Assembly: GCA_003116995.1 (NCBI GenBank)
Contig: BDSL01000031.1
Location: 919,302-983,301, forward strand
Direction of reading: 5' to 3'
Length of the DNA: 64,000 bases
From: Yamagishiella unicocca
Lineage: Eukaryota; Chlorophyta; Chlorophyceae; Chlamydomonadales; Volvocaceae
Part shown: positions 36,001-49,100 of the stretch, one piece after another
How the letters are laid out: each line of letters begins with the position of its first letter
Position numbering within the stretch: position 1 is the first letter of the stretch
Notes under the pieces: generated by a model
The model's input: only the letters and a program-made list of their open reading frames with translations
What the model was told of the DNA's origin: nothing
Databases searched by the model: none
Position numbers and translations under genes: made by a program

Positions 36001-36674
36001 GGGTGGAGGAGGGAGGGGTGGTGGAGAAGGGAGTGGTGGAGGAGGGAGTGGTGGAGGAGGGAGGGGTGGAGAAGGGAGGGGTGGAGAAGGGAGGGGTGGA
36101 GAAGGGAGGCGGTGGGTGGCGAGGAAATACGTGGGACCGACGCTGGAGCAGGAGGAGGACGAGAAAGCAGGGGACGAGATGGGCTGGCGGTGGAGGTTGA
36201 CCTCGTGGGCACCGTATAGAGCAAGCGGAGGCGCGGGTCAGCAGCTGCGGGAGGGGGTCTCGACTGGTGGGGAGCGGCATCAGCGCTGCGGCGCCGGCAG
36301 CCTGTTCCGGACACTGTGATGGGCCCTGCGAGCGCCAGCAAAGCCAACCCCCACGTGCCGTGTCCGCGACCCCCCCTTCCCTTCCCCATCATCAGCTCAC
36401 CGCAGCCAGCAGCAGCAGCGTCGGGGTCGCCGCGCCCCGCACCAGCAGCGCCAGCACTCGCCCGTAGCTCAGTGCCGGCAGCGCCGCCGCCGCCGCAGCA
36501 GCACCAGCAGCACCAGCAGGAGCAGCAGCAGCCGCCGCCGCCGCAGCAGCAGCAGCGCCCGCACCAGCAGGAGCAGCCGCCGCAGCCGCCGCAGCCGCCG
36601 CCGCAGCAGCGCCCGCACCAGCAGGAGCAGCCGCCGCAGCCGCCGCCGCAGCAGCGCCCGCACCAGCAGGAGCA

Positions 36675-36706
<32 letters not shown>

Positions 36707-39078
36707 GCCCGCCTGGCCAGCCGCCGCCGTGGCCCGCAGGCCCAGCCCCAGCTGCAGCCCCAGCCGCAGCCGCAGCGCCCCCTGCTGCACCCACCGCCGC
36801 CACGCCAGCGGCAGCCCCGCCCACCACAGCAGCACGCTGGTCGATACCGTGACCGCCTGCATCGAGCGCTGGCGCACCAGCTCCGCCAGCACGCAGTTGC
36901 AGACGCGGGAGTGCTGCAGGCCCGCCGCCAGCAGCACTAGCAACAGGAGGGACAGGAGGTGCTGCAGCAGCCCGTGGGCCAGGAGCGAGCGTAGGCACAC
37001 GGCGGAGCCCAGCAGTCCGGAGGCGGTGCAGGCGGCGATCTGGCACGGGGTGTGAGGTTTGGGGTTTGGGGTTTTGGGTTTTGGGTTTTGGGTTTTGGGG
37101 TTTGGGGTTTGGGGGGTTGGGGTTTGGGGGGTTGGGCAGGGATACCCACGACACGAAGGATGCTGATTAGGACATGGGGCGTTTTAGGGCTCAGCGGGGA
37201 TACCTTCCCCTGTTCCCTCCTGCCCCCCCCTCCCTGCTCCTCCCCTCCCTGCTCCTCCCCCTGCTCCTTTCCCTCCTCCTCCCCCTCCTTCCCTCCTCCC
37301 CTTCCATTTCCTCCCCCTCCATTTCCTTCCCTCCTTCCCTCCTCCCCCTCCATTCCCCCCCCCTCCCCGCCCCACCATGGGCCAGGTGCGCTGGCGGACC
37401 TCCAGCCCCGCCGACACCGCCAGGAAGAGCGGCAGCAGCAGCAGCAGCATGGAGGCCAGGTACCTGACGGGTGGATCCACGTTGGAGCGGTCGGGAAGCA
37501 GCAGCAGGACGGGGGAGGAGCAGCAGGGGCGGGCGCGGCGCGGGGGGGCCGGGTGGGTGAGGCCGATTGGGGCGTCAGGGGCGTTTGGACTGAGCAGCGG
37601 CCCCTCTCTCCTCCTCCGCTCCTGCTCCAACGACCCCCAACCAACCCAACCGCCACTGCTCCATGACCCTTACGCGACGTGCCCTTGCCCACGACCTCCA
37701 AGCCCAAACCCCTGTGAACGCATCCGACCGAAAACACCGACACATACACATACACATACACACTCGTCTCCCCGGCTCACCCGCCGTCGCGGCCGCCACC
37801 GCCGACCCACATCCCCCATCTTGCACATTCGCTTTTGCCCTTTCGACGTCATGTATGGGACACAAGGCACTCCGATATCTCCCCCGCCCCATCCCCCTCC
37901 TCGAAATCCCCCTCCCTTACCCCGTTCCATCCCCCTCTTTTCCACCGTCCCTTCCCCCTCCCTTCCCCCTCCCTTCCCCCTCCCTTCCTCCTCCCGTCCC
38001 CCTCCCTTCCCCCTCCCTTCCTCCTCCCTTCCCCCTCCCTTCCCCCTCCCTTCCTCCTCCCCACCTCACCTCCAGTTCGCGTACGCGCACAGCACGCACA
38101 GCCCGGGCCCTGTGATGCGCAAGGCCGCGTGCAACCAGGAGGGGGCTGCATTGTACATGTGACCCAGCGCCTCGCGCAGCCCCATGTCCCCTCCAGTGCC
38201 ATCGTCTGCTGGCGGCCAGGCGGTAGCCCGCCACAGGTCTGACATGAGGAGCAGCGTGTCAGCAGCGGGTCGGAAGGGGTCGGGCGGCCGCCACCGGGGC
38301 CGGGCGCCTGGGGCAGGGGGAGGAGGGAGCGCAGGGGGTTACAGTAATAGACCCGGTAACGCGACTGGGGGAGGGGGGCGGTAGAGAGGGCGGGAGGGGG
38401 AGGATGCGTGGCTGGGGAGCTTGAGATAGAGGGAAGGGGATGGTGGGGAGAAGGGGTCGGGGGGGGAAGGGGAGCGGGGGGGAGAGCGGGTGGCTGCGGG
38501 GGCGCTGGGGGCGGAATGCGCGTGGATAAGGCAGCTGGTGGGTACGAGCAAGCTGGCAAGAGGGGGATGGGCGACGATCTGGGTCGATGAAGCGCGCGCG
38601 AGCGTTGCGCTTGGTGCGCCGAATTGGGGTGCACCCCGCAAGCATGGCAATACCGGCCATAATTACCTCGCCGCTGAGACGCCAGCAGCGCTATGGCCGG
38701 CAACAGCGCGTCGTCGGCGTCGCCATGGCCGGTAGTCCCACCGCGACTCTTTTGGAGCTGCTCCACGATATGGAGAAGCTCATAGGCGGTATGTGGATTA
38801 ATCCAGTCTTTTCGATCAACCGGGCATGTCTTTGGCCCGGTCATGGACAGGCTAGCATAGCAGCGGCCACAAATGCAGTGCCCGCAACCTAGGTCCCACG
38901 GCTTTCGGATGCCTGGACCATACTCGCTGAAGCAGATCGAGCATGATGGTATTTCTATGGATGCCAGTCCACGACTATCTGCACTGTCGCGCATCGTCCC
39001 GCCTAATATACCGCTGACGGGATTTCCTGGTCGCTGTTGTTGAAAGTAGTTGCCATCTGGGTTGAGAGGCAAGGACAT
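29368..39078 (-). CDS. Large RING-finger membrane protein with Ala-rich low-complexity region
   Basis: Ten exons join in phase to about 2040 residues: 39078-38667, 38307-38070, 37463-37376, 37039-36401, 36244-36213, 35857-35774, 35301-31788, 31136-31019, 30682-30567, 30249-29368. The first exon carries a RING: C46-x2-C49, C65-x-H67, C70-x2-C73, C85 and then D88 where the eighth ligand Cys would be expected. Exons 2-7 encode hydrophobic segments likely to span membranes (for example YLASMLLLLLPLFLAVSAGL, HLLSLLLLVLLAAGL, WLLLRSVAFLGVLCL). The 3.5-kb exon 7 is mostly Ala/Gly/Pro/Thr low complexity, ending in a hydrophobic segment (WAAVALAAGVFVQ). The last exon ends with an acidic Glu/Asp run. 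Known: RING domains recruit E2 ubiquitin-conjugating enzymes. Inferred: membrane-bound E3 ligase-like protein; substrate unknown. Joining the RING exon to the membrane exons rests on splice phase only, so two genes remain possible. The start ATG is uncertain. Confidence 0.6.
32690..32755. repeat. 12-bp tandem repeat coding GGSA units
   Basis: Five GCCGCCAGCACT-type units encode repeated Gly-Gly-Ser-Ala in exon 7 of the RING/membrane gene (minus strand). The in-frame 12-bp period means length changes preserve the reading frame. Confidence 0.75.
36480..36720. repeat. GCC/GCA trinucleotide-rich block coding poly-Ala
   Basis: Interrupted GCC and CAG runs with four embedded CGCCCGCACCAGCAGGAGCAG-like units. 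On the minus strand they encode Ala runs broken by PAGAG motifs inside exon 4 of the RING/membrane gene. Confidence 0.75.
37055..37135. repeat. G/T-rich TTTTGGG-like repeat (interstitial)
   Basis: Irregular tandem GGGTTTTGGGTTTTGGG and GGGGTTTGGGG units lie in the intron between exons 3 and 4 of the RING/membrane gene. They resemble, but are not identical to, the TTTTAGGG telomere unit known in Chlamydomonas. Confidence 0.7.
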
Positions 39079-39414
39079 GTAACGAAGCTCCAAGTTCCCT
39101 CATAGCCTTAAAGTTGTAGTTTTGCCAATCGAATGTGTCGTACTGACCGGTAAATTCTCCCGCACATTGGCCACCGAAAGGGAACAAATCGTGGGCATTC
39201 CCATACTCACCTCTTATCGCGCGGTCTACTCTCAAGCTTATTGTGACCCTCATATCGGCCAGACCCACATTATGAGCAGGAGCAGAAACATGTAACAGCC
39301 GTAAGGCACGTAGGGCGGCCCTCCCTGGTCCTGCCAGTCCTGTCCATATCCCCGCGAACGGTTCGGTCAGAAGGCACACCAAAAACCAATACAGCAAGGG
39401 AGAGTTGTATTCAG

Positions 39415-39720
39415 TTATATTACCCCACTCGCTTGTGGGGTTAAAAAGATAACCCGCATTCTTTCCTGGTGCTTTTCCCACGTGTGCCCATTTGGTAAAC
39501 ACGCTAGCTTCGCCGTATTTGTCCTCGTCATGGCCTTCAGCATCCCTTGTCCAACTATTATTCCCGGTATACCCCTCATTTTGGCGTAAGCTGGGCATTC
39601 AAGCAGTACGTGCATCTCACGTTTACTGCCCGTACTCCTTGCATAAGTCGGTGAGTCGGAAATACGAATGAGCAACCGGCGGGGTGCAATCGCTAGCCCT
39701 TGCACAAGTACGCCATACAC
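39415..39720 (-). mobile_element. Probable non-LTR retrotransposon (LINE) ORF2 C-terminal remnant
   Basis: A minus-strand open stretch contains KREMHVLLECPAYAKMRGI, which resembles the short Cys/His-type tail after reverse transcriptase in many LINE ORF2 proteins (pattern E-x-HVLLECPAY-x-x-xR). No reverse-transcriptase core is visible around it, so it would be a 5'-truncated or broken copy. It lies just upstream of the RING gene start. Recognition is by pattern only. Confidence 0.45.
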
Positions 39721-41261
39721 TGAACCCCGTATGCTATGTCAATGTAAATACGAGTTCCTACCTGCATGGCTTCTATGACAGCTTTATCCGTGCACTCGCA
39801 GTTGATTGTGGTTGCTGATCTTGGCCCCGTCTGCGGGGATTGTTCAACTACGTGCGCCGCGGCCCGGTGGGGTGCTGTATGTCCGGTAGAGTGCTGTCGG
39901 GGCCACCCACCCTTTCCTCCGTGTGATTGGTGGTTAGTTGCGGTGTGCTGGCTGAACCCTGGCTGGCCTGAGCGGCTCCTGCCTGGTACTCTTCATGGGC
40001 TGCGTGTCCGCCTGTCTGTTGCCTTCTGGGCCGGGGGCTGTTTTTAGGTTTTCCTCCCCTACCTGCGATTTGTTCCGCCCTAGCTGTTTTCCTTGTCTGG
40101 GACCGTGTTCGTGGGTGTGCCTCGCTGGGGCGCCGTCTGCCCGGTTTTGCGCGTTCGTCGTCCTGTTGGCCTTTATTGTTTGGGGCAGCCCGTCAGCAGT
40201 TCTAGCCGGCTAGTCCATCCTTTCCGCACCTCTTGTAGCGGACCTTCATCACGGCCAACCAGGGCCAACGCGGCTAGCCCATCCTTGCTGCACCTCTTGT
40301 AACGGACCTTCATCACGGACGGCATTATTGACGTTACTATCCCCGGCAGGCATACCGACAACGAGTTGGCGCTGGATCTGCTTGCTTGCTTCACCTGGTG
40401 TTTATTACCTTGGGACGTAAGCGACAACTGCTTTAATTCATTCGCTCAGCAAGTGTGAGCATCATCTTGATTGTCACTATTATAAAACGTAGGCGCGCTG
40501 ACCGAATACGTCCGTGCACGTGCACGTGCGCTGCGTTGTCTTTGGATGGTATCAGCACGGAGTACTGTGAGCCGATGTTCGTGATTAGCCTCACCATACC
40601 ATAGGAACCCACTGTAAACGTTACAACAACAGCTCACAGGGCGGGCCATGTAATCCGTAGATGTTGGACGCACCCTGCATTATTGCGCTGTCAGCAGCCC
40701 CAGGATGCTGCACATGTACACAGTAGTGCGCACCATGTCGCGGCTTAGCTCTACATTAACAGATGCATGGGCTCAACAACATGTACAAACAATGGTAACT
40801 ACGCCTTATTATGAAAATTGGAAAACGCTAAAAGTAAGTGAGTAACAGGAAGCCAGGAGACTAGGAAACCATTCAGGTGACAGCCATTATTCCATAGGCT
40901 TCATACAACAATTGGATGGATCTAGACGAAATACGTAGACGAGATTGAACAACAGCTCACGGCAAATATGCAGCAGCAGCCATGCTAGTTGCTTGCGAAC
41001 TAACCCGAACAAACAGCCCACCTAAAAACCTAACTGCATGTATGTGCCAACCCTGAATAAGTTGATAACTGTATACCGGTATGTGTCCCAAACAACAAAG
41101 ATGCCGTGTCGGTTTTAGCCAGTGAAGCGTGTTGGACGAAGTGATGCTATGACTGCATTTGGGTATGTAACAATAAGCGACGGTCAGCTCCTCATAACGT
41201 GATGGGCCAGCCACCTGGCCTTACCAGCAGGCATTTCGATCGCTTGAGCACGCTGGTCTGA
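39721..41261. other. Intergenic between RING gene 5' side and SRCR gene 3' end
   Basis: No supported gene. The left part (39760-40330) reads as degraded sequence, possibly more of the LINE. It includes a 64-bp-spaced duplication (40208-40320, GCACCTCTTGTA(G/A)CGGACCTTC repeated). A family A-like end lies at 40590-40617. A minus-strand TGTAA at 40625-40621 could be the poly(A) signal of the SRCR gene, about 640 bp after its stop. Confidence 0.45.
40208..40320. repeat. Direct duplication with 64-bp period
   Basis: CTAG-CCATCCTT-C-GCACCTCTTGTA(G/A)CGGACCTTCATCACGG occurs twice with near identity. Confidence 0.8.
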
Positions 41262-44200
41262 TCACGCCAGGTCAACAGCCGGCAGTCGAGCCCCCATCGA
41301 AAAGAAGAGACTGCCGTCCCCGCGATTGATGACGTCGCCCAGGCCGAGCGTTGCGTAATTATAACTGCAGGTTTAAAAATTCCAGGCGCAGATTGAGACC
41401 GATTCAGCCACGCACGAGCACGAGGGAATGCGAGGTAGGATGTAACGAAGGGCACGAGGTTTTATTCATTCGTGTTTCTGCTTTGGTCCGGCTCCCTATC
41501 CCATCTGCGTATAAACAAACCGCTTATGCTCTGATCAAATCTAAATACGGAGTAAGACCATGTAAGGCATCGGTCCCACACCCCACGTATTGACACAAAT
41601 GCTCCTATCCAGATACCGTACGGCACTTACAGGTTTGCAAATGAATACGAGTAATTTGGGACCCGCAATCACATCAATTAAATGACTGTTTTTTTTTGAG
41701 CAAAAAATCGCAAAAGTATAGCGTCCCAAAGAATAATCTAGCGGGGCTGATTGCTCCATTTCTCCCCAGCCCGCATGCTCGGAACGTAGCAGAGTCGCTC
41801 ATGCAGCGAGCATGGCTGCATTCCTTGTAGTAAACCCACCCAGCAGCGGCGTGGCTGTACGGCCACAGCACACGGCGGTGGCAGCAGGTTCGCGGTCGGC
41901 AAGTAAGAGCTGGGTGAACATACCGGTACACTCACCACCATGGGCGGGGCTGGTGGTGCGGTGCGGCACTACCGTTAAGTCACCGAATGGCTGCAAGCGG
42001 GAAGATGTGCTTTGGTGACTCTACTAACATCTTGATGCCTCATGTTTTCTGCTCGCTCCCAAACGAGTACGTACCCCAAACCAGCTTCATCCAGGATCAA
42101 TTGCTTACAACTACTACCTGCTGCGCACCGTACGTGACGTGCGATGCTGAGGGTGTCAAGGAAGTGACGCTGCTCGTGAAGGAGGACACATGATCACGTT
42201 AGGGGCGTGCTGGACACCATATGCCAGCATACCGGTACATGTGGGGCCAGGCGTTTGCGGACGCCACATAACCTGTCCTTGGAAAACTTTCAAAACAAAA
42301 CAAAGCCCCCTATAAAATAACCGCAGCACTTAGGGCCGAAAATAAGAAAAGGATAGTATAAGTATTTCTGCCCTCGCAAAACAAATGTATTGCAAAATTT
42401 GAGGAGCCCTACAGTATGAAAGAAACGTCGCTTATTACGTTCCGTATGTACGATTGCAATCAAGCTCTCTTTATTGTAAACGGACGAAACGATGAACGTA
42501 GTAACGAATTGGTGTACATGGAATGAAGGGTTCTAGTCGTGGCACCCCGCTGCTGATGACTGACTCACCCCCAGCACTTGAGGATGTTACCCGGCTGCAG
42601 CAGCGCGCAGTTGTGTTTGTTGCCCGCAGCCAGGGCCGTGGCTGTGAGCCCAGGTCCCAGGTCCACAGCGGGTAGCGCAGCTCCCATCTCGCCGGGCTGG
42701 TCGCCGATGTCGTCTCTATGACCGTACCCCAGCTGACCGTTTTGGTTCATTCTGCAAGTCAGTCACACGTAGGGCCGTGCAGTGCATGTGCGCCGTACGA
42801 TTAGTCGTAGCTAGATACGTACTACGCCGTTTGGGCCCTGATCCGTATTTGGTGTTTGACATCAAGCAAGTACAGTGGTTCTGGAGGAACTACTCCTATC
42901 GATACGTACATCGTTATGCTACATATTGCCGTTTCAGTACATGTATGTGGTGAGGGAAACGTGCTCGCCCTGGGGTGTTATTATCTACATCATCATCTAC
43001 CTCGAAATAGCTTTGGTGGAGGGTCTTTTATTATCGAGCCACACACATTGAAACGTTGCACCCATCCGCCCCCCAATTACTCCAGATCGTACTGCTCCGC
43101 GACCCGATTAGTGTACACCGTTAAGAACATCACCTACCCCCAGCACTTGATGATGCCGCCGGGCTGCAGCAATACACATGTGTGGGCTTCCCCTACCGCC
43201 ACGGCCGTGGCGTACAGGCCTGGTCCTAGGTCCACTGCCGGCAACGCTGCTCCCATCTCGCCGGCCTCGTCGCCCCTGGCCTCACGGTCGCCCAGACCGA
43301 GCTCTCCGTAGTAGTTCGCCCTGGAGAATGAACACCGACGTGTCTCACGGACGGATAGAAAAATGTAGGTACATTACATATCTTATTTGGGAGATGAATG
43401 CCCTTCCTTTCGTTGATTTACTTGCATGCCGTGCTGGGTTACGGACCTCACCCTGTTCTTATTTATATTGCGCAGTGCTCATAGCATTGGCAGCGACTCA
43501 GAAAATGTTCAACGTGTATAACAAAGAAGGCTCCTTTCTGAACAATTAAATGTTTTCGTTTATCTACAGAAGATGGAGAAACCCCATGCTGTCGTGCTTC
43601 TAGACTCCGGGCCGTATTAGGTGGTGTCGCACAGTGAAGGGGTGTGAATGTCTCCGCCGCTCGCGTGCGACGCAAGTTAATGATCCGTACTACTTACCCC
43701 CAGCATTTTACGATGCCGCCAGGTTGCAGAATCGCGCACTTGTGGTGGCCCTTGCTGCTGGACAGTGCTGTCACAGTGAGCCCCGGGCCCAGGTCCACAG
43801 CCGGAAGCGCGGCTCCCATATTGCTGTACTCATCGCCGCGGTCGTTGCCGTCGCCCAGACCCAGGCTTCCTTGGGTGTTGTCCCTAATGGAACGAACCGG
43901 CGGAGGGGACGGGCGGCAATGGGTGATGAAGGATTAACGCACGCACCGAGGGGCAAGGTCGCGGATGACTGCCTTACTTTCTACTACTTGAACATGCACC
44001 CTACAGCAGTTCCGACAGATCTTTCACGCATGCTTGCGACGCGCGCATTTGCATTACATTGACCTACATACACGTTCCCCACGCACCCCCAGCACTTTAC
44101 GATGCCGCCCGGCTCCAATACGGCACACGTTGACATCATTCCAGAAATAAGGGCCGTGGCTTGAAGGCCCGGGCCCAAATTTACAATCGGAAGTGCTGCA

Positions 44201-46157
44201 CCCATCTCGCCGGGCCCGTCGCCTTGAATATCCAGAGGAAGCGGACCAGCTCGGGTTGTCCTACACGAAGGCACACAAAAACACGTAATAAATCGATCCC
44301 TGGGTACGTATTAAGCAAGCATTTTTACAATTGTTTATAAACATGCATCGATGAGAGCTGTATGTGCATGGCTGACACGGTGTAACCTTGGCATGGTAAG
44401 CATATATACAATCGTGTCTGCCCGTGGTATATATACTATTCCGTCGTGCGTGCGTCTTTCCATGTTCATTCGGGACTGATGACGTACGTACACGGGCTTG
44501 GAATCTTCAGACGTATGCAACCGACCGGCAACTCCCAACAGCGTATGCATGCGTGCTGCGTGCGGCATGTGTCACTGGCACCGTATTGGCCGGCGCGGAA
44601 AGAGCGGTGCGCACGGCGCACGTAATAAGAGGAAAACCTGTATGCATCAAGTACGGGAATGACGGGGGCATTCGTGCCCACTCCTCCTCGTTATCACACA
44701 AACGCGCACACCGTGTAAGGATTTATTTTTACTGCCGCGCGCCCCTAGAAGGATTGCGTTTTGGTGGAACGTCCAGGAACGCGAGTAGGCACCAACATTA
44801 TGTAGAATACTAAAGCATTTAAGTATTTAAGTACAGAAAACCAAATTGAAAACTGTGCGCTGCATGTGTATGTGTAGCCAGCAGCGCCGCCGTTGACGAT
44901 ACAGACAGGGCCGTCAACTTGGCACAAGCAAGCAATAAGTTAGCTTGGTAATTATTCCACCCACCCCCAGCACTTGACAACGCCGCCCGGCTGCAACAAG
45001 GCGCAGGTGTGCCAACACCCGGCCGCCAGGGCTGTGGCTTCGAGGCCTGGGCCCAGGTCCAACGTCGCCAGAGCTGCGCCCATTTCGCCGGGTTGGTCGC
45101 CGCGAATGCTGACATCGCCCAGTCCCAGCTGACCTTTGTCATTTCTCCTGCAAACGCGAAAAATTATAATACAAAAGCAACGGTGCGTGTCCAAGCTGTT
45201 TTGACATGTTAAAGTGACATCGCTAATGTCCGCTATTTATCTAGACGAAGCCCACCTCATCGCTCGTAAATAAACGCATCAAATAAACGACAACTGACGC
45301 GTGCGCAGTACGGCTAGCTAGATAGCCGAGGTATGTCCTATCTGTATGCCTCACCAACCTCTTGTGCAAAGAAGGAAAAACACGTGCACAAGCACGTACA
45401 CATACGTATATGTCCTTGCTTTCAACCTTACTTCACGTTTCGTCAACGCAATGACCTACTAGCTAGACCTACCCCCAGCACTTGACAACGCCGCCCGGCT
45501 GCAGCACGGCGCAAGTGTGTTCCCAGCCGGCCGCCAGGGCTGTGAAGTTGAGGCCCGGACCCAGATCCAATGTCGCCAGAGCAGCGCCCATTTCGCCGTC
45601 CTGGCCGCCCCTGGCCATGTTGTCGCCCCGGCCTAGCTGGCCGCTACCGTTCTGGCTGCAGCGCGATAGATGAAATCCAATCGGACAATACTTGATAAAA
45701 ATAACGACAGTAAGAAGGCAATGCTTGCGTTAGTATTTAGCAAGAACGCCGGGAAAAACCCAGATGAGTTGTATGGAGCTGTTTGACCGAGTGGAGGCCG
45801 TTTACCTCACGCACGTCTATGCGGGATGATGGATATTCGCCATAAGGAGGTGCCAACATTAACCGGCGGGTAGGCGATCAACTGCTGCAGGTAGTTCCAC
45901 TGTGCAGGAACACGGCGCTCTTACTGGTGATATCCCAGCATGGAGTCTATTCAGCTAGCTGCTGGCCATCCACGTTCTCTGCTGGTAGTCCTTGCTTGCA
46001 CACTCCACTAGTACATAGGAAGGCATATGACGACGCACCAGCGACATGTCGTGGTTTCATGCAAGGCTTACTTACCCGAAGCACTTGATAGCAGCTTGCA
46101 ACGGTGATAATACGCAGGTATGGCTAGAACCCAGTGACATCGTATCCGACGTTACGC
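41262..46157 (-). other. RCC1-like propeller encoded one blade per exon
   Basis: Six internal exons (174-186 bp, all entering and leaving in phase 2) each encode one repeat running from N-x-x-GQLGLGD to CALLQPGG-VKCWG. The first exon (46157-46076) encodes only the C-terminal half (SSHTCVLSPLQAAIKCFG) and the last (41364-41262) only the N-terminal half (YATLGLGDVINRG to stop). Six full blades plus two complementary halves make seven, as in RCC1. Confidence 0.85.
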
Positions 46158-49100
46158 CTGCGAGCGAGGTGCGCGGAACGAAACTAAAAAGGTACTGTAT
46201 GGCACGTACGGTGCCACGCATGCATGCACGGCACAAACATTCCTTCCATCCATCCATATTGGTTAACGTTCGGGCGACGAGGCGCGTCATTATCTACCTA
46301 CAGCCTGCCTTCGAAATGACACACAATGCTTATTACGGGCGCTCTAATGCCAAATAAAGAGAACTGCAAGCGGACTATATATTGTTTGACCCTATCTAGC
46401 TACACGCAGATAGACAAACAACCGTACGTATGCCCATCAACGGCCGCCAAATATGCGCAATGACTAATGCAATTTGCAATTATTGACGTCCGCGGGCTGC
46501 TGGGTGGCTATCTAATAAGCAGCCGCCGAGCGAGTGCATGCGTGCGCTCCGGACGTCCCAGATATGCGTTGCTACAAGGCTTCACATGTAAATCCAAGCT
46601 TCGTACCCAGAGTAAAAGGCGGGCTTGGCAGGCTAGGCGTCGGTGGGCTTGTGTTTGATGAGAGAGGGCTACTGGGAGGGTTCTGGCGCTCGCCTGCATG
46701 CGTGCAGCAGCAGGTTGCCAAGTATATATAGCAATCTATCTGTTTCCTGGAAAAGGATTAAGCACGCGTGAGCGTAGCAGTGTCGTACGGTGGACCCCAT
46801 GGGACCAACCCCAACTCCAGTTGTTAGGGATAACCGGGAAGTAGGTGGGGAGTTGGCCTGTAGCTAGGAAGAGGCTCGTAGTGTACGCGTTCTGCGCACG
46901 CACGGCCCGTCACCCATTTTAATCGATGTGGCCCGTCCCTCGTTGCAGCGATCACTTCGTGCTAGCAAGGACACCGGCGTGACAGTGTACAGAAAATAAT
47001 AAAAAAACGTGGCAGTGTATTGAGCCCTAGCTAGGCTGTAGTTGCAGCAGTATGTGGCTGGTTTGCAGCGAGCGAGCAAACGAGTCGTCCGCTATTGTTG
47101 AGAATGTTCCACGCAGGTAATGTAAATCGATTGAGCGCAATATATAATCGAATGACTCTCATCAAGCAGATGGTTGTGCTACAAGCAAGTTACTTACCTG
47201 TGCAGATGACTCCCACATCCTGTTGAAAGGCATGTGTAAATTAGGAGTAAGCACAGCGGACAGCGGCGGCCCAGATGTATGCGGCTGGTGTAGCTATTCA
47301 TAGCCACTACTAGCACGATGACATATATAACCCGAAGCCCTTGGTAATTATCCCTCATAATTTCGTACAGGATGGGCTGCCGCAATATTATATGCATAAT
47401 ATGCCAAATGCCAAAACGTAACAAAATAATGTTTCACACAAACTAAACAATCCACATACTCAAGTCATTGGCGCCCGCTGTTTATCCGCTTACTTCCACG
47501 CAGGCAGTAGATAGCGCATAGTGTACAAGGGGGGCCACAGCAGCACGCGGCAGATGCATACATGAAACTGAGTTCAGCGGGTGAATGCAATTAGGCTGGC
47601 TTGATAAATGTAGCGTAAAGGTATAATTATACCAGTCAACATAATGTATGGGGCAATTAATAATCTAGAAAGGTGCGGTGCGTGTGCAGTGTTTCTGATG
47701 CATTGATTGTATCCAAGCACCCACCTGTTCGTGACCACAGTTATTGACCCTAAGGCCTCTGGAGCCGCACTGATGCAAGCGTTGGTGGAGTGTTGCAGAG
47801 CAGTGCACTTGGTCCTGCGTGCGTGAATTTACCCAGGATGCACGGACTTGTGTACTCGCTCGATACAAAGTTGACAGATATATTATCGCTGCACTACACG
47901 AGCCTTCCGCGCGGAGTCCACATGTCGTTATGTTCTTATTGCTGCACTACGGTAGCCACGAGCCTTCCGCGCGGAGTCTACAAGGGTAATGGCACCGACC
48001 CTGCCTTCCAGCGTTCTTATCCGCCGCCTTAGATGGATACCAAGGGAAGATTTTTGAATGGCAATCAACACGCAGCATTTACTAGGTAGGAGAATAAATA
48101 GATTAACAGTTGTTTGTGTTGGTAATTTACTCACTACCAGGGGTAAGTATTTGTAATGGATAACAATGCATGGGCGATTAGCTAGAGGTAAGTGAAGGCA
48201 TGTCGTCCGTCCTCTATCTGCGCGGTGCGTGCGTGAACACAAACTTTGTTTTTCCTACAAAAATACTGGGAAACATATGTGGGTTTACAAAAGTGGATCG
48301 CTAGCCAATTGCATTATTCACAGTTCCGTCATCAGCGATACGTAGGACGGTATGACACACGTACCAGAAGGATTGGCCCGGTGCCCCCTCCCCATGCCAT
48401 CACAGCAGTGCCGGACTGGTAGCCAAGCTCGCGGCAAACCACGCCCGCGTTTACATCGTCGAAGGAATCGTCGCTGCAGGCAGATAGGGCCAGTTCAACT
48501 GGGCGTTAATTTCAACGTAGGAAGGCCACGTGGGGTACGTAGGGGCCAACCGCAATTTGGGTGCGTGACGACCGCGTGTAGCTAAGGTGTAACTAACGGC
48601 AGCGCGTATATATGTGCGGGTGACAGTGGAGATGAGATCCAGAGATTTTGCCGGAGACGCAGTGAATTATTAAAAACAACTCGCAGGCTGCAGCGTTGCT
48701 AAAAAACGTTGGTATCATTGCTTGGGTGCGACGAGAACACAAGCCAACACAAGCAAGCGCATGCGTACATGGAAGCCAACGGCACACAGCTGTAGACATT
48801 CGTTATTGCTGCGGGGATATTACAACGTACCATATCGTCCCCCACTCATGGCCGTCGTACATCTCGATTCGCCCCTCGTTCGGCCGAGCACCGCCCACAA
48901 GACGGAGTTCATACACATGGCTCTCAACTGCGTCCATTAATAAGTCGCAAGCGTGAAGGGACGTACGTGAAGATGCGTGCAGGTGGCGGACTCGAGGCAG
49001 AGACGACGCCATGGCTAAACGTTACTACTGTTTTCTACTGGCTGGCGTGGACACGCTCTGGAGGGGCGCGGCAAAGAAAGGCGCCGCACATAAGGTAATA

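Noticed and set aside
39766..40302. Plus-strand Cys/Trp-rich frames after the LINE remnant
   Set aside because: No family resemblance or splice support; the duplicated segment and position suggest degraded repeat sequence.
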